A stretch of DNA of 64,000 nt from Adineta steineri (Eukaryota; Rotifera; Eurotatoria; Adinetida; Adinetidae), in the NCBI GenBank assembly GCA_905250115.1, contig CAJNOI010000069.1, forward strand, positions 62,001 through 126,000, written 5' to 3'. Of this stretch, positions 24,932 to 38,188 are shown piece after piece (positions within the stretch are counted from its first letter, which is position 1; each line of letters begins with the position of its first letter). The translations under genes and the position numbers were made by a program. The notes beneath the pieces are model-generated. The model did no database searches and was not told where the DNA came from. It worked only from the letters and a program-made list of their open reading frames with translations.

Positions 24932-27900
24932 TATTTTTTTTATCTAGAAGAAAAAATATTTTTTATATACCGCAAAGAAAAAAAAAACATGTTCAATTGA
25001 CTAAAACAACAATTCGATTATTCATTGCAAAATAATAAATGTATGTACCACATCGACGAAAAGAAGATTAATTGGGCGGCATCGGATATAATTATCCTAG
25101 CAGAAACTATTTTTTATACATAGAACGACGTAATCAAAGTGAAAATTTACTGTCATTATCGATGAAGCATCATATAAAAATGACGTTTTATTATCAGGTG
25201 GTAATATCGTCTACGCTCTTTTTTCTTCATTTCTCCCTCTCTCTCTCTCAAGAGACGTAATCGCAAGTGTTAATAACTTTTTCTGTTACGCAGTTATTTG
25301 AAGTTATACGGTGCTCGTGCATCACTCGCACTAGATTATGCGCACACCTATATATATATTCGCAACGAATAGGTGAGCAATCCGCATATCTTGATTGACA
25401 AAGAAAAAATAATAAAAACATCTACGTAGACATCTTAAGATAAAACATATAACTCATGTGCAAAATAACTTCTCAAATTAATTAAGTCCGACAAATAAGA
25501 AAAAAAAAGGTGCTGAAGAATTAACGCGTCTATCTACAGCTTTTCAAATAGTTCAAAACAAAAAAGAATAACATTCATTAAATTAGTGAGAAAATATATA
25601 GCATATAAAAAGTAAAATCAAAACAATAAAATATATTTCAAAGACAGCTATATACAATGTTTCTTTAAGATCATATATTGATGATTGAACAATAGGGTTT
25701 TTTCTCTCTCTTACGGACAGTCGATAGAAAACTACGAGTTCAATCTTAATCGAATCGAATTTTTAAATGTAGTAACTATGTTGAAGGGTTTACTGATTGG
25801 AATGAAGTAGTCGAGCAAAAACAAAACATATTTATTCCTCTTCATGGACTCACCTGGCACTTGCACTGATTAGTATCGTTGACTGTCAAATAGAAAGTGC
25901 GTTGATGCGAAAATAAATTGAATTATAAGCTGAGTGACTAACGATATCATAACCGAAAGAGGAGGAAGCGAAAACAAATAAAAATCATTCATTGGTTATT
26001 AACATTTGATTTTTCTCTTCTCTTGATTGGATAGAAGATGATACATGAACGTCGAAAATCAATGTTAAGGTGGCAATTGTCAAATTGATAGACTATTCGC
26101 GCAATATATAAACACCTTTATAATTTCCGTTATACTCAAGTTTTGTTTCTCGACAATGCGCTACAATGAATATTAAGTTGATGATTTTTCACACTCAAAA
26201 AAAATAAAACTGGCAAAAAAATTTTGGTTAACATATATCTATGAAAAAAATATATGTAAGGTTTGAAAATTGAATGATTAATACATATATTCGTCAATCA
26301 ATCGGCCGTAACGATCAAACTGTCGTTTTTGTTTTGTTGTACAACATTTATTTTTATTTAACTTGAACAAAATGGCTAAAATTAGTGAACCAGATGATAA
26401 AATATCTCTATATTCTGGACACTTTAAAAAAGCTGTTGCATATAGATATGTATATATTTTTGTTTGGTTAATGGATACAATATCGTTCTTAGAGTCAGCT
26501 TTCCTGTGGCGTTTTAAAAAAATATACATACAGCGGCTCTTTTTAGGAACTTGTTGTTTTTTTTACTGTCGGCACAATCGTTGTTTGTTTTGTTAAGACT
26601 AGTTAAAGAAAATTAGCAATTTCATTCGATTTGATTGAAGTATAATTCTATTCGATGCGGGAGTGAATGCACGTGTATATTGTATAGATATATAAAAATA
26701 TATTTTTCTTTTTTTGTTTTCGTCTTCGAGTAGCATTGATAACAGATTCTTGCTAACAGATAATTATCAATTTTACTGCTTCCTTCTTTTTATTTATTAC
26801 AAGTTGATTTTGATGATATCAAGGGCACTTGTTCTTCACTCATATGTGTGAAATCTTTTGTTGTTCGATTTTTGTTTCTCTATCATCATATTAAACAACA
26901 TTTTGCTAATACGACATCAATTTTGGACAAAAAATTATCTCAACATAAATATATATATATATTTAGACCGGAACGGTAATATGACAAACTATATATTCTC
27001 AGCTATAGTTTTGATGATGCATCGTTCGTATGCAAACGAGAAACAGATGTAGTATGGACAGAAAAAAGCTAAGTATGTACACCAATGTAGGGGGTTCTAT
27101 TTCATTTCCTGCCTGTGGTGTGAGTTGACCTTTTTGTTGTAACAGCATTGAAGCGTTTAGTCAAAAAATGAGGCGAGGAAAAAAACATCATGCCGAGTTG
27201 AACGAGAGCTAATTATTCGTACTAATAAAGTCGGCAAATATTAGTAACCACTGGATATTTTTGATTGTGATTGTCAGCTGGTCAGCGTTCGATGTTATAT
27301 AAAAAAATTTCTGCTGTCTTATATCCTTTTCAATTCATGAATAAAATGTTAACATCATAATCACTCAAAATAGGAAAACTTTGATTTTGCTAACGTTTAA
27401 GGTTTTGAATGATACAGGAATCAAACAATGTCTAACGGAATTGTACAAATAAATGGAATAACGTTTGAACATACTAATCAAGAAAACTTCATTCATATAG
27501 TATGATATTGCTATTGTGCTTGCTTTGGTGATATGGACAACAGTTTTAAGTTCATAGAAGTGTGAATATTTCAAGATTAATATCATCGATATCATAATGA
27601 TTATAATTTGCTGCTGACATGCTCTTTGACTATCACTTCAACATATATATATTTTTGTAGTATACAGTAAAAGGAAGAAAATATACGTTATAAATATTTT
27701 TTTTATAGTTGATCGAAAACGTTTTTCTGTTTCTTATTCTCAATCATCTCTGTATAAATACCAAGTGTTACCAATATTTTAAAAAGATTATTTCTTATCT
27801 ACATGAAAAAGATCAATATGTACATATCGAAAATTGTCAGAAGTTGCTAACAGTCAAGAGAAGTCAATGAGAACCAATGTGACTTAATAAAAATTCAGCG

Positions 27901-29646
27901 AATGATATGATGTTTTTCTCTTATAATAATTTTGTATTTCTTTGATCTATATATTACTAAGCTATTCAAATTATATTTTTCATAATAAAGATGATTCATC
28001 AAATTATATCTTTTCACATTTTCATTATCAAATAAATGTAATAAGTCTTCATCATCATAAAAAAAAGTTTCTTATTTAAGTAAAAACTTTGACATAATAA
28101 TTAGAAAAAATATAAAATAAAATGATATGAATAAAATTTAATACAGTATAATATTTTATATTACTCTCATTAACTCATATACTTCGTTTCATGAAGTTTC
28201 ATTCATACTTACACAGGTTCTTTCTAATGAATATGTATTGATATAGAAAACAGTACTAGATTGTATTAAATGTATCCATAGAATCACAAAATGTACCAAA
28301 ACTAAATTACCACATTTATATCATGCAAAATAGATCAATCTTGTCAACAGAATCATGTAATACTGATTGGATAGCATCTATAATGAGTAGTGTATAGACA
28401 TATGTGAGATTATTTTATAGAAATATATGATGTTTTACTAGAATAATATAGGCCAATTAGATCATTCCATTTATCTAAAACACTCGTACATACTCTTGTC
28501 TATTGATACTCTTTGATTTTTGAAATACATATGTCTTATATAGTATAAGCGATGTTTGAGTTAATTTTTTTTTATTAATCATGATTGTTTTGAAAAAAAT
28601 ATATACAAAAAAGTTTATAAAATCTAAAATAATTTCTTGTTTGCGTCGTTTTTACTGTTGGTAGCTGTTCAATCTAGCATCTCCTTTGTTCATATAGCAG
28701 TTAAATTGATTGATAACTAGATACAGTAAACAAATGTACAATAATTTACATTGTTTTATTTTTGAAAGAATTCTAAAGTACTTTTAATCTATATATCGAA
28801 CATGTGTTACTTGCTTTTTATATGTGCTGTTGGGTGTGGGTGTCGACGAGAGTGTAGTTCTCAAAGTTGTGAGAAGTCACCCACACCCAGAGCAGCGTAC
28901 TGTTCAATGTTTATAATGTCAATATCATTTACCTGTAATACTATATCATATAACCTGAAGTGATAAAATAGTGATAACAAAAAACGTTTGATAGAATACA
29001 AGTTTATTTACTTTAACTGTTTGTCTCTATGTGCCAAATTATTTTTATAAATATGTGCAATACTAATAGATGTGAAATGATTCTGAACTGGTTTATCAGT
29101 ACCACGATTAATAGTAAACCCCAATGATTTATGATCACTATTTAACTTCTGAAAAATTAAACCAAAAAAATTTCAAAATTAATTGACATTATCAAGAATA
29201 ATTTATATTTCTTGCCAATGTTCTTTGAAATTAAATTGTGAACTATCAGACATAGCCATACTTAGAAATCTTTATTGGTTGTAGTTATTTTGTGTAAAGA
29301 ATGTATATCTATGAAATCTTTCTCAGCTAAAACTTATCTACAATTAGAGAAAAGAAAGAATACTTGATAAAAGGTGAAAGTATACAGAAACGAACTAATA
29401 TTTATTCAGAATATAATGCATTTGTTTATTCAAATATTATTTTATTTTAAAGAGATTTTAACACAAAAAAAAAATCATAGTTTGATATTGAGTAAAAATT
29501 ATTCGATTAATTAAAAAAAACTGCATTAGTTCCTCTATTATGATATAAACTCAGTTGTATATGACTTAGTTACTAGAATTTTCGTAGAAAAATATAGATT
29601 TAAAAGACATCATATTTTAGTCTGTTCCATATACAGTTGATAAGTG
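24932..29646. other. 4.7 kb gene desert
   Basis: No frame with family resemblance was seen in any reading frame. The stretch holds CT- and TA-rich tracts, one of the largest gaps in the window, and at 28826-28896 an inverted pair of GGGTGTGGGTG sequences described separately. Confidence 0.5.
28826..28896. repeat. Inverted repeat of telomere-like TGTGGG units
   Basis: GCTGTTGGGTGTGGGTG at 28826-28842 pairs with CACCCACACCCAGAGCAGC at 28878-28896 (two unpaired bases). Inside lies a second perfect stem, TTCTCA (28858-28863) with TGAGAA (28870-28875). The arms contain two overlapping TGTGGG-type units, G-rich islands in an otherwise AT-rich desert. Confidence 0.65.
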
Positions 29647-30403
29647 TCAGCTATGAAATTTAAGCTGAAATATATCTTCACCATGATATTTCTTTGTTTG
29701 CACATACCATTTTCCTTCAAATTGATTTCTTATTTTATTCCATGTTAATTGAATTGTAACTGTATGCCCTAAGTTTTCTCTTTCATTACCAGTGCCTAAT
29801 TGATACTTTTTTGATAAACCTAATCGACTTGTTTCGAGCGAATATATTCCATTGATCGTAAAATACCCTACATAGTCTGATCCTGCTCCTATTACAGTCA
29901 TTGAATCATTGTCGAATAAAAGACAAAGTCGATTAGATCCACACCATTTAACAAATTGAAAATATTGGCTATTCCAATAACCAGATTTAAACATACTAGT
30001 ATCACATTTTTCTTGGTTATAGTTTTTAATAGTATCATTCTTAATAAATTCTATATTTGTTTGGGTTGGTCGACCTTTCCAATAGTTAATAACACCAACG
30101 ATCAAAATCAATAATCCAATCACACCAGAAATACTTACCAGCATAACTGTCTGATAAAAACAATTATCACCGGTACATGAACTACCATTGCCTCCTCCAG
30201 AAAAATCACCTAAAATATAAAAAATGAGATTAAATATTCTACTTGTATAAATGGTATAAGAGGTGAAAAATAAATTATTTTAAAAGCTAGAATATCTTAC
30301 CCCCTCCACCGCCGCTACCGCCGCCACCCCCACCACCACCTTGGCATTTGATTGCGATTCCAAAACAGATAACAAGAAAAAATCCATGATAGATAGTATG
30401 CAT
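29647..30403 (-). CDS. Small type I membrane protein with Gly-rich ectodomain
   Basis: Exon 1 (30301-30403) and exon 2 (29647-30209) give 221 residues. The first 20 residues look like a signal peptide (YHGFFLVICFGIAIKCQ). Then comes a run of glycines interrupted by one serine, a short Gly/Ser segment with two cysteines (SCTGDNC), and a transmembrane helix (MLVSISGVIGLLILIVGVI) with a positive KGR on its inner side. The remaining 130 or so residues would be cytosolic and look like a compact beta-rich domain (alternating hydrophobics, several Trp and Tyr). I do not recognise the family. The Gly tract may be a flexible stalk. Confidence 0.75.
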
Positions 30404-32419
30404 TATGTTCTTAGAAAATGTGATTTTAAGTACGATGATCTACTTGACGTTTTTTGAAGACAACAAAACAATTCGTTCACGAATAAATAGAGAGGGTTTA
30501 TCGCTAATATTTTTACTTGACAATTATTTACACTTTAATTATTCTATTATCTATCGGATGACTGAAAAAAGTTTGCTTTTATCATTGAAAATGACACAGA
30601 ATGAGATGACGTTCGAGAATGTCAGCAAAGATACATCTATTAATCATCGGTTAAAAACATTATCTAATTCAAACAAATTATTTTAAAGTGTGTTTTGATT
30701 AGGGGTGTTACTTTATCTTTATTTTATAAAGAATAAATATGATCTTTATTTCCAAGATAAAGATAAGGAAATAAAGTAAATCTTTATTTTTATAAAATAA
30801 AGATAAAGAAAAAGTTACTTTATTTTAAGAGATAAAGTTAAAATAAAGACCAAAGAAATTGTTTTTCTTAAAAATCTAAAATTTTATCTTTTTCAGATAG
30901 CTCTCCAAATATTACAAGGACACAGGCTAAAAAAGATTCTAAAGAGAAGTCTTTTCCATAAATCTTTTATACCGCACACTCATTTGCTAACATTATTCCA
31001 TATGAGAATGTGGTTGGTGACAGGAAAAAACTACGATCAATATTACCTGTTTCTATATCAATTATTTATCTATTTACCGATCACTTGAGAATATTTTTTT
31101 TATTCTTTATTATAAATAAAAATGTGTATTATGATCATTTAAGCATATTGATTTTTGTGTTGATTATCGTTATCTGATATTTTTTACGATGAGAATTTAG
31201 CTAATAATCAAATATAAAAAACATGTTTTATATCCATCACTACTAGTATACGTTTGATGTTGATAAAAAGAGAATTGCTTGTAATATTGACCATATGTTA
31301 GACATATCGTTTTGTTTCTCATCTAATCAATTACACAACAATCATTTACAGATATACATGCAGAATATTTCTGTTCATTGCAGATAAACATGAATTCTTA
31401 TTCAAAGTAAAACAAAACTTACCATTATTTCTTTTCAATATTTAAATATCATTTATTTTAACTACAAGTCCTATCAATTATTGAATAGTAATAATAATAA
31501 TAGACAGCATTTGTCTTACTCAATTGTTACATTATACTAGTTGATTTATGGTTACATACTAAAATTGATCATTATCTTTGTTTTTCGGTTATAACATATA
31601 TCTTTGAGCATGTTTATAAATATAGACACACGTCTAGTAATATTGTTATTTACGTCTAGTCTTGTATACATAGCTTTGAGCATCACACATTCATTTGTTC
31701 AATCTTTTAATATCATACGGTTCGTTGATCGTTAAGACTAACTGAACAACAACATTTGTTGCTATTGACCTTTTTTCTCTCTCTTGCGTTTTTTCTTCTT
31801 TTGTTGGATTGTTTCAAATTTGTATTAAGATTAGAAAGAAATAGAATGTGTTTCTTTTTGAGTTGGTTACATGTCGCGACATGATGTCTATTTCTTCTCT
31901 TTTGTATTCTGTCTTTCATCATCAACAGAAGGACTTAGCAACCAGTGATGTATAAGATAATCAACACCCACTAAAGTCAATTTGACTAGGTTGCATGATG
32001 AATCTACATGAATAAGAATATATATATATACACCCTTTCTACATGAGAACACTAGTGGGGTCAATGATCTTCCTTTAACTTACGTCGTCCTTCTTCCTTC
32101 TACATAAGATAAATTGGCAATCGGTCTGCATTACATTTCTCTTCTTGACATCAGGGCGGTAATTTTATTTACACGTCAGCTATTTCTTTTCTTTTTTGTC
32201 TTGTCAATGTTAATAGTCATTATAAAATAAATGATGATCTTTTCCACCTAGATCAATTTCTTGAGTAAATAGAATTCAACAAATCTTATACATTAATTAT
32301 CGAAAAGCTCAAGGTAAGAAAAAAAAGACAGAGGGAAAGAGAGAGAGAAAGACAGAGAAAAGAAAAATGATTAGTGTCAACTACAAGTAATCGTACTTTT
32401 TCTAATGTTATAACAAAAG
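30404..32419. other. Non-coding region with AT fold-back
   Basis: Contains a fold-back sequence at 30707-30818, a TA run near 32020 and a GA-rich tract near 32330-32360 shortly before the kinase-like gene. No supportable gene was seen; a 93-codon frame at 30405-30686 has no resemblance to a known family. Confidence 0.45.
30707..30818. repeat. AT-rich fold-back repeat beginning GTTACTTTATC
   Basis: The left arm (GTTACTTTATCTTTATTTTA, 30707-30726) is repeated in inverted form at 30782-30818 with a small gap. Further copies of ATAAAGATAAAG lie between and after the arms. It may be a small decayed MITE or simple-sequence expansion. Confidence 0.45.
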
Positions 32420-35400
32420 ATGAAATATAAAGAAATGATGACACATGTTCTTTTTGATACAGTACCCAGTTGGATGAAATATCATAAAGAAAAAGATATT
32501 CGAATTGTTCGAAAGGTAATTTTCTATATGTTTAATATCTAGTTTTATGAATAAGATTGTCACATTCATAAACTAATCTTTTTCACGTGCTCAATTAAAA
32601 GCTTAACTAATCTCCTATCGTTTATAATATCAATGAAAGACTAAGATAATTTACAAAATTGTTCATTTCCGTTTTCATTTCTATATAATGTTTTAATTTC
32701 TAGGTATATAGTATCGGTGATTTATGTTCCAACAACGACTACGATCGACATTCATCAGATATGTCTAAGCCTCCATTTGAAAAACTAAAACGTCATTTGC
32801 CGTCATCATCTAATTTAACTTTAAATAATAGTACAATATTGTCAAGTACCTTGGGCAAGTTATTAGTTCGAGTAAGTGTTAGTAGGAAATATAAACTACC
32901 GATTTTCAAAAGTAATTAAAAATTGACGTAATCAGTTTTTTCCTTCTTCTTCTTTGACCGACATCGTCTTATTTCCGTGGCGACTGTTGAGAATTTTTAT
33001 AATAGAAAGAAGAATTATTTTTCGATTAGACATATACAATGGAAAGCAGGTGTTCACTTGTACATTTTTACTAATCGACATAAAGCAGAAAGATTTATCT
33101 TTTTTTCTTTCTTGATATAATCATTAGAAATTATCACATCGTTCAACAACAGATGTGACAAAAAGTGCAAGTCATTTGTATAATAATAATAATAATTATG
33201 AACAACACGATCCATCAAATTTGAATAAAGCTATGATTGTAAAAGAAAATATACAATTTATTGAACGAATTGGAGAAGGAAAATTAGGCAATGGTAATTT
33301 CAAAAAATAAATTTCAAAATATTTATTTGTTTTCTATATCTAGTTTTTAAAGCATTTTATCGAACAAAACGAAATGAATTAGTAAGTATAAGATAAGAAA
33401 AAAAACAATCTATTTAAGAATTATTCATATTTAGTTAACTGTTGCTGTTAAAAAATTTCATCAAGAATTTAATTATAATGATATATCAAAAGAAATATCG
33501 ATTATTCGAAATACGAAACATTCACATATACTTTCATTTTTTGATGTTGTAATTCATACTGATCAATCTATTATGTTTGTAAGTTTCCAAAAAAATATCG
33601 AATTTTGATAATTTAAAAATATTCTTTAGGTAATGGAATATGCACAGATGAAATCATTGGATATATGTTTATTATCAATAAATGCAAAATCTGAATATTC
33701 AATACAAATTTTACTTGACTATTTAAAACAAATAGCATCAGCAATGTGTTATTTAGAAGAGAAATTTTTAATACATAGAAATGTATCATGTCGAAAATTT
33801 CTTGTTTTTAATAAATCACTTGTAAGTTTTCTTTGTCAATATATTTGAATATATTATAATTATGTATTTAGATTAAACTTTCCGATTTGGGTTTGGAGCA
33901 TTTAAATGCATCGTGGAAAGATAGATTAAAATTACCCATAGCATGGATGAGTCCAGAAGTTATACATTTTCATCATTTTACAACAGCATCAGATGTCTTT
34001 TCATTTGGTGTTTCAATGTGGGAATGTTTTAGTTATGGAGAACTACCATGGAAAGGAATGTCTAATGATGAAGTAAGATATTAACTAAATTTTTGTAGAC
34101 AAAATATTATTCATAAATAGATATTTATTACAATAAATTTTCATTCATTTGTAATTCTCTATGGAAATCTTAGAAAATTATAAAAACTTTCTTTTCTATT
34201 GCTTTTCTTTTCCAGATTATCAATGCAATCGATGCACCCAATCATCAGCGATTATCAAGGCCATCTCATGCTACATCTGAACTATATCAAGTCATGCTTC
34301 AATGTTGGAAATATGAACCATCTGAACGTCCAACATTCTCTAAATTAGAAAGACAATTAATCGAAGTATAAAAACTTTATCTAGAAAGAAGAACACAAAA
34401 TATAGAAGAAATTCTTCTTCTTATCATTATAGATTGAAATAAAACAAGTACGATGGAAAAATAATAATAATATATCAACAATTCTACCTGATGATTTCCT
34501 TCCGATACAATCATGCATGTTAGGACCATTGACAGTTCTCGATCGATGGTATGTGCATCAAATTTCAACAGCTAAACATATATTATTAAGGACAGAATAG
34601 ATAAAAAAAAATGTAGAAGGAAAAGAGAAATATGATGTGCAGAAGTATTTATGTTTAAGATTCATTGTTACGTAAACATTTTTCTCATTTTCTTTGATAT
34701 ATATATGTAAGTGAACGAGTCGAACAAGCTTTTTCTTTCTATTTTGATATGCGACGCGCTACCTTTAACGCACTTTTATTGATTGGTTTACAAATCAATT
34801 TTGTTATTACGTCCTTGGGCTAAGATATTGACGTACTCTCGAGAAAGAAATGTAAAAAAATATCAAATTTAAACATTTCTGTACATTTTTTTCTAGCCTT
34901 GACATTCCCATATCGTCAACGTCAATCAATAACTTTATTCAGTGTATATCGGCTGACGGTCAAATAGGCTTTGTTTATAATAATAACGTTGAACCGTTAC
35001 ATGTTATAACTATTCCTAAACAAACAATTAATACGACATCATCAACAATGAACCATATATTTTATCGGAAGACAGGTAATGCAAGATTACTCTTAAATTG
35101 CTTTTATTTTCTATTTCAATTGAAATAATTGACGCACAAAATTACAATACAAATATAGTTTCTTCTAAACTTTTTAAAAAAGAAAACGTATATTAACCTT
35201 GACTATTGTGCAACTATATGAAAAAATAGCTACAAACGATAATTAAAAAACCTTTTGTTTCTATATATAGGTATAAAGAAAAATTCAACTAAAACAAGAT
35301 ATAAACAAATATCAAAAAATATGATAAGTTCTCCTCAGGCAGATTTTGTTCATGCATTTCATATTGGAATCGAAGGTAAATAAAAGACAATAATTAATTA

Positions 35401-36556
35401 GAAGAAAAAAACAAATATTTCTTTTTTTTTAGGTGAAACATTTGGTGATATGGCTTGTTTAACTAATGTAGAAGATACGAATCTAAAAATCGAACCAAAT
35501 TTAAAAGAATCAACTCTGAATCTTATGGAACAACAATCAGTATGATTCGAATTCATTACTGTTTTTTTGAAAAATGAAATATTATTTAGACTGATGAACA
35601 ATCTTCATCGTTATTCGATGAAGTTATGCAAGCATTTACTGAGATCTATTCAGAAACAGAATCAATGTCTCTATCAGAAGATAATCTATTAACAAGATCA
35701 ACATCACCACAATCACCAGTAGTAGATGTAAGTGCATATAAAATGTATGAGTTCCACAAACGTTTGAGTCTTGGTCGAATATTCCGACATGAACTGTCGT
35801 AGACCGAGGGGGAGAATGATCCTCTCCGCATTTCTAAAAGTTTCGCCACAGTACTGTTTACATAACTCAAATGATTTAGCACATATCAGCTTCATTTTTG
35901 ACATACAGTTCATCTTTTCTATGTGTCTATTGATTTAGATTCAATCAACATCTTTCGATAAAAATCAATTTTCATTTGATAATATGACAGGTAAAGAGAA
36001 AAAACGATGATTTTACTTCAATTACTGAAATTTTAATCATTCCTAGATCCAAATAATCGTTCACCTCCATTTTCTCGTTTATTATCAAAATTAACAATAA
36101 AAAAACCAAACGAAACATCATGTCGATTTACACGTGAACTTGAAGAACGTTCACGAAATGGTATAAAATCAATATTTTATTCTTGATATATTCTATTCTT
36201 ATGTAATCATAGGTGATTTAAGTGAGCAAGGAAAACGTGCTTATAATTTATTAATCAATCGATGTACAAGTAATTCCTCATCTCAATCATCAACACATGA
36301 TGAACATTCATCATTTTCATCATCATCTAATCAAGAAAAATTTGATTATCATTCACATTATTCATCAATATCAAGTTTAAATTCTCGTTCATCATCAATA
36401 AATAAACATGAACAAAATTCTATCACAGGACAACCATTACCACCACCACCCGATCTATCAACATTAGGATCAAAATTAACAACTGCAAATATGACACATA
36501 CATTTAATTTACCTGCATCATTATTATCAAATAAATATCCAACAAAAAGTATATAA
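32420..36556 (+). CDS. ACK/TNK2-like kinase-family protein, predicted pseudokinase
   Basis: Sixteen exons read in frame to 769 residues: 32420-32515, 32704-32871, 33128-33293, 33344-33381, 33435-33578, 33630-33821, 33872-34072, 34216-34365, 34433-34548, 34897-35075, 35271-35375, 35433-35539, 35590-35727, 35939-35990, 36047-36160 and 36213-36556. The kinase domain (about 130-385) has the loop IGEGKLGN, Lys162 (VAVKKF), Glu176, DLG at 273-275 and MSPE. The catalytic loop reads HRNVSCRK (253-260): Asp of HRD is Asn and the loop Asn is Lys, so phosphotransfer should be weak or absent. A CRIB motif follows (ISSPQADFVHAFHIG, 502-516), typical of Cdc42/Rac binders. Kinase plus CRIB with a domain of SH3 size between them is the ACK/TNK layout. 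The tail is Ser-rich with PPPP. The exact first exon is uncertain. Confidence 0.85.
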
Positions 36557-37758
36557 ATAATAATATTCATTATTGTTAGAATAATCTAATAGTCTTCATC
36601 AGATACATCGAAATAACATCGGCTCAAATTGCAATAAAAATAGTTTATCTTAAGATATAATTATAGTAACAGCATATTTTCACATCATGTAGATCTTCGA
36701 TAAGAAATAATCGAAATTAAAAGTGAAATCTTTTCTGAGAATTTCGATTAAACAGCGTCGAAATACTAATTCCTTTTAAGATATATATAGATCATTATGT
36801 TGTATAAATCTGATACAACTACAAATAGATACCCGAGGATATTTATACAATGCAAACATTAAGGTTGCTATAGAATAGATTGAATTATAAATATTTATGT
36901 TTTTTCAAACTATCGAGATTTTTACATAATCAGTGAATATATATATATATTTTATTTCTAGAACGATTCAATCTTTTTGCTTAATACAAGTACAATTCTC
37001 TCGAATGTTTGATCTCCTAGTCAAATAATTTGTTTTTCGTTGATCAATACTATTCAAATATGCATTGACATTGACAATGGTTAATACCTTTTTCTTTTGC
37101 TTTTTTCTATTTTGAAACTTTTTTTTTGTAATACATCATCTTTTACGAACAGTGTGCTATGTTCATTTATTGTTGTTGTGTTCACTACTCAAATAAAAAT
37201 AAATAATATAGGCCAGATAAACTTATGTTAACGAAAGAAAAATTAATCATATGTTTTTCTTTCTTAGTCTTCGATTACAACTTATACAAGAAAAAATTTA
37301 TGGTTAATATTAAGAACAAGATAAAGATAATCTTTAACAAAATAATAATGATGTCATAAAAATGAAAATAGAATGTCATTCAATGCTAGTAAGAAATACA
37401 GTAGGGTACCATAAATGAAAATAGGCAGACATATTACAGAACGGAAGAAAAAAATAGAGAGGGAGAGAAAAAATCTATTCCGTAATAAGAAACTGACACC
37501 ACGATATGCTTATTTTATTATTCATCAGTTCTTCCGACTTCTTTTTTTGTACAACAACAAGTGACATTACCAAATAAGCACAAATTATGTGTATTGTACG
37601 TAAAACCAATTGCGCATATTTATTTTTCTAAGGAAATCTAATATGATCGATTTAGAATTTATTAGTGACAATAGATAATATTGCCCTTTCGTATTAAAAT
37701 CGATAGTTTCGATTAGTAATTTTTGTAAATATATTTTAAAATTTGATATTTTTTTAAG
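36557..37758. other. Intergenic region
   Basis: 3' flank of the kinase-family gene, then AT-rich sequence. A candidate first exon of the next gene, 37362-37388 (MKIECHSML followed by GTAAGA), lies inside it. Nothing else is recognisable. Confidence 0.4.
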
Positions 37759-38034
37759 CCTGATATTTGTCCATGTTCTGACTCATTGGACATATGTCTA
37801 TGCTGTCTTCCACTTGATTTACTCTGTTGCTGTTTACCTTGTTGTCGACCACGGTAAAACCTTTTTTTATATTTACGAAATTTATTCTTTTTCTATTTTA
37901 GCGAACGAGTAGTTTATGTACCTTCAGCTCAACCAATGTATGCACAACAACAGCCCATGTATGCACAACAACAACCTATGTATGCACCACAAGGATACCC
38001 TTATGTTGTAAGAGAACCGATCCCACGTTATTAA
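37362..38034 (+). CDS. Small Cys-rich protein with MYAQQQP repeats
   Basis: Two exons are clear: 37759-37853, encoding PDICPCSDSLDICLCCLPLD and further cysteines, and 37902-38034, encoding ERVVYVPSAQ, three MYAQQQP/MYAPQG repeats and the end REPIPRY. The first has 11 cysteines in about 31 residues, with hydrophobics between. It could be a short palmitoylated or membrane-inserting segment, as in CYSTM-like proteins, but this is inference. No ATG lies in that exon. The best first exon I found is 37362-37388, giving about 84 residues. The C-terminal Tyr/Gln/Pro repeat resembles rhodopsin-tail and annexin-type repeats. Confidence 0.55.
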
Positions 38035-38188
38035 AATCCCATTATATATATATATTTAATTATGTGTGAATGGAAGAAAGAATGAAAAACATTTTTTTTG
38101 TATCGTGTACTTTTTAATCAAGAGCTTTCAATTTTATGAATTATATCAAATAAATTTATTAACAAAAATTTTCAATAGTATTTAATTC

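Noticed and set aside
30405-30686. 93-codon frame opposite the Gly-stalk protein start
   Set aside because: No resemblance to a family; it lies in the shared upstream region and looks like chance.
34549-34600. Continuation of the kinase-family frame to a stop at about 34600
   Set aside because: A good donor (GATG/GTATGT) and the next exon at 34897 continue the frame through to a CRIB motif, so the stop lies in an intron.
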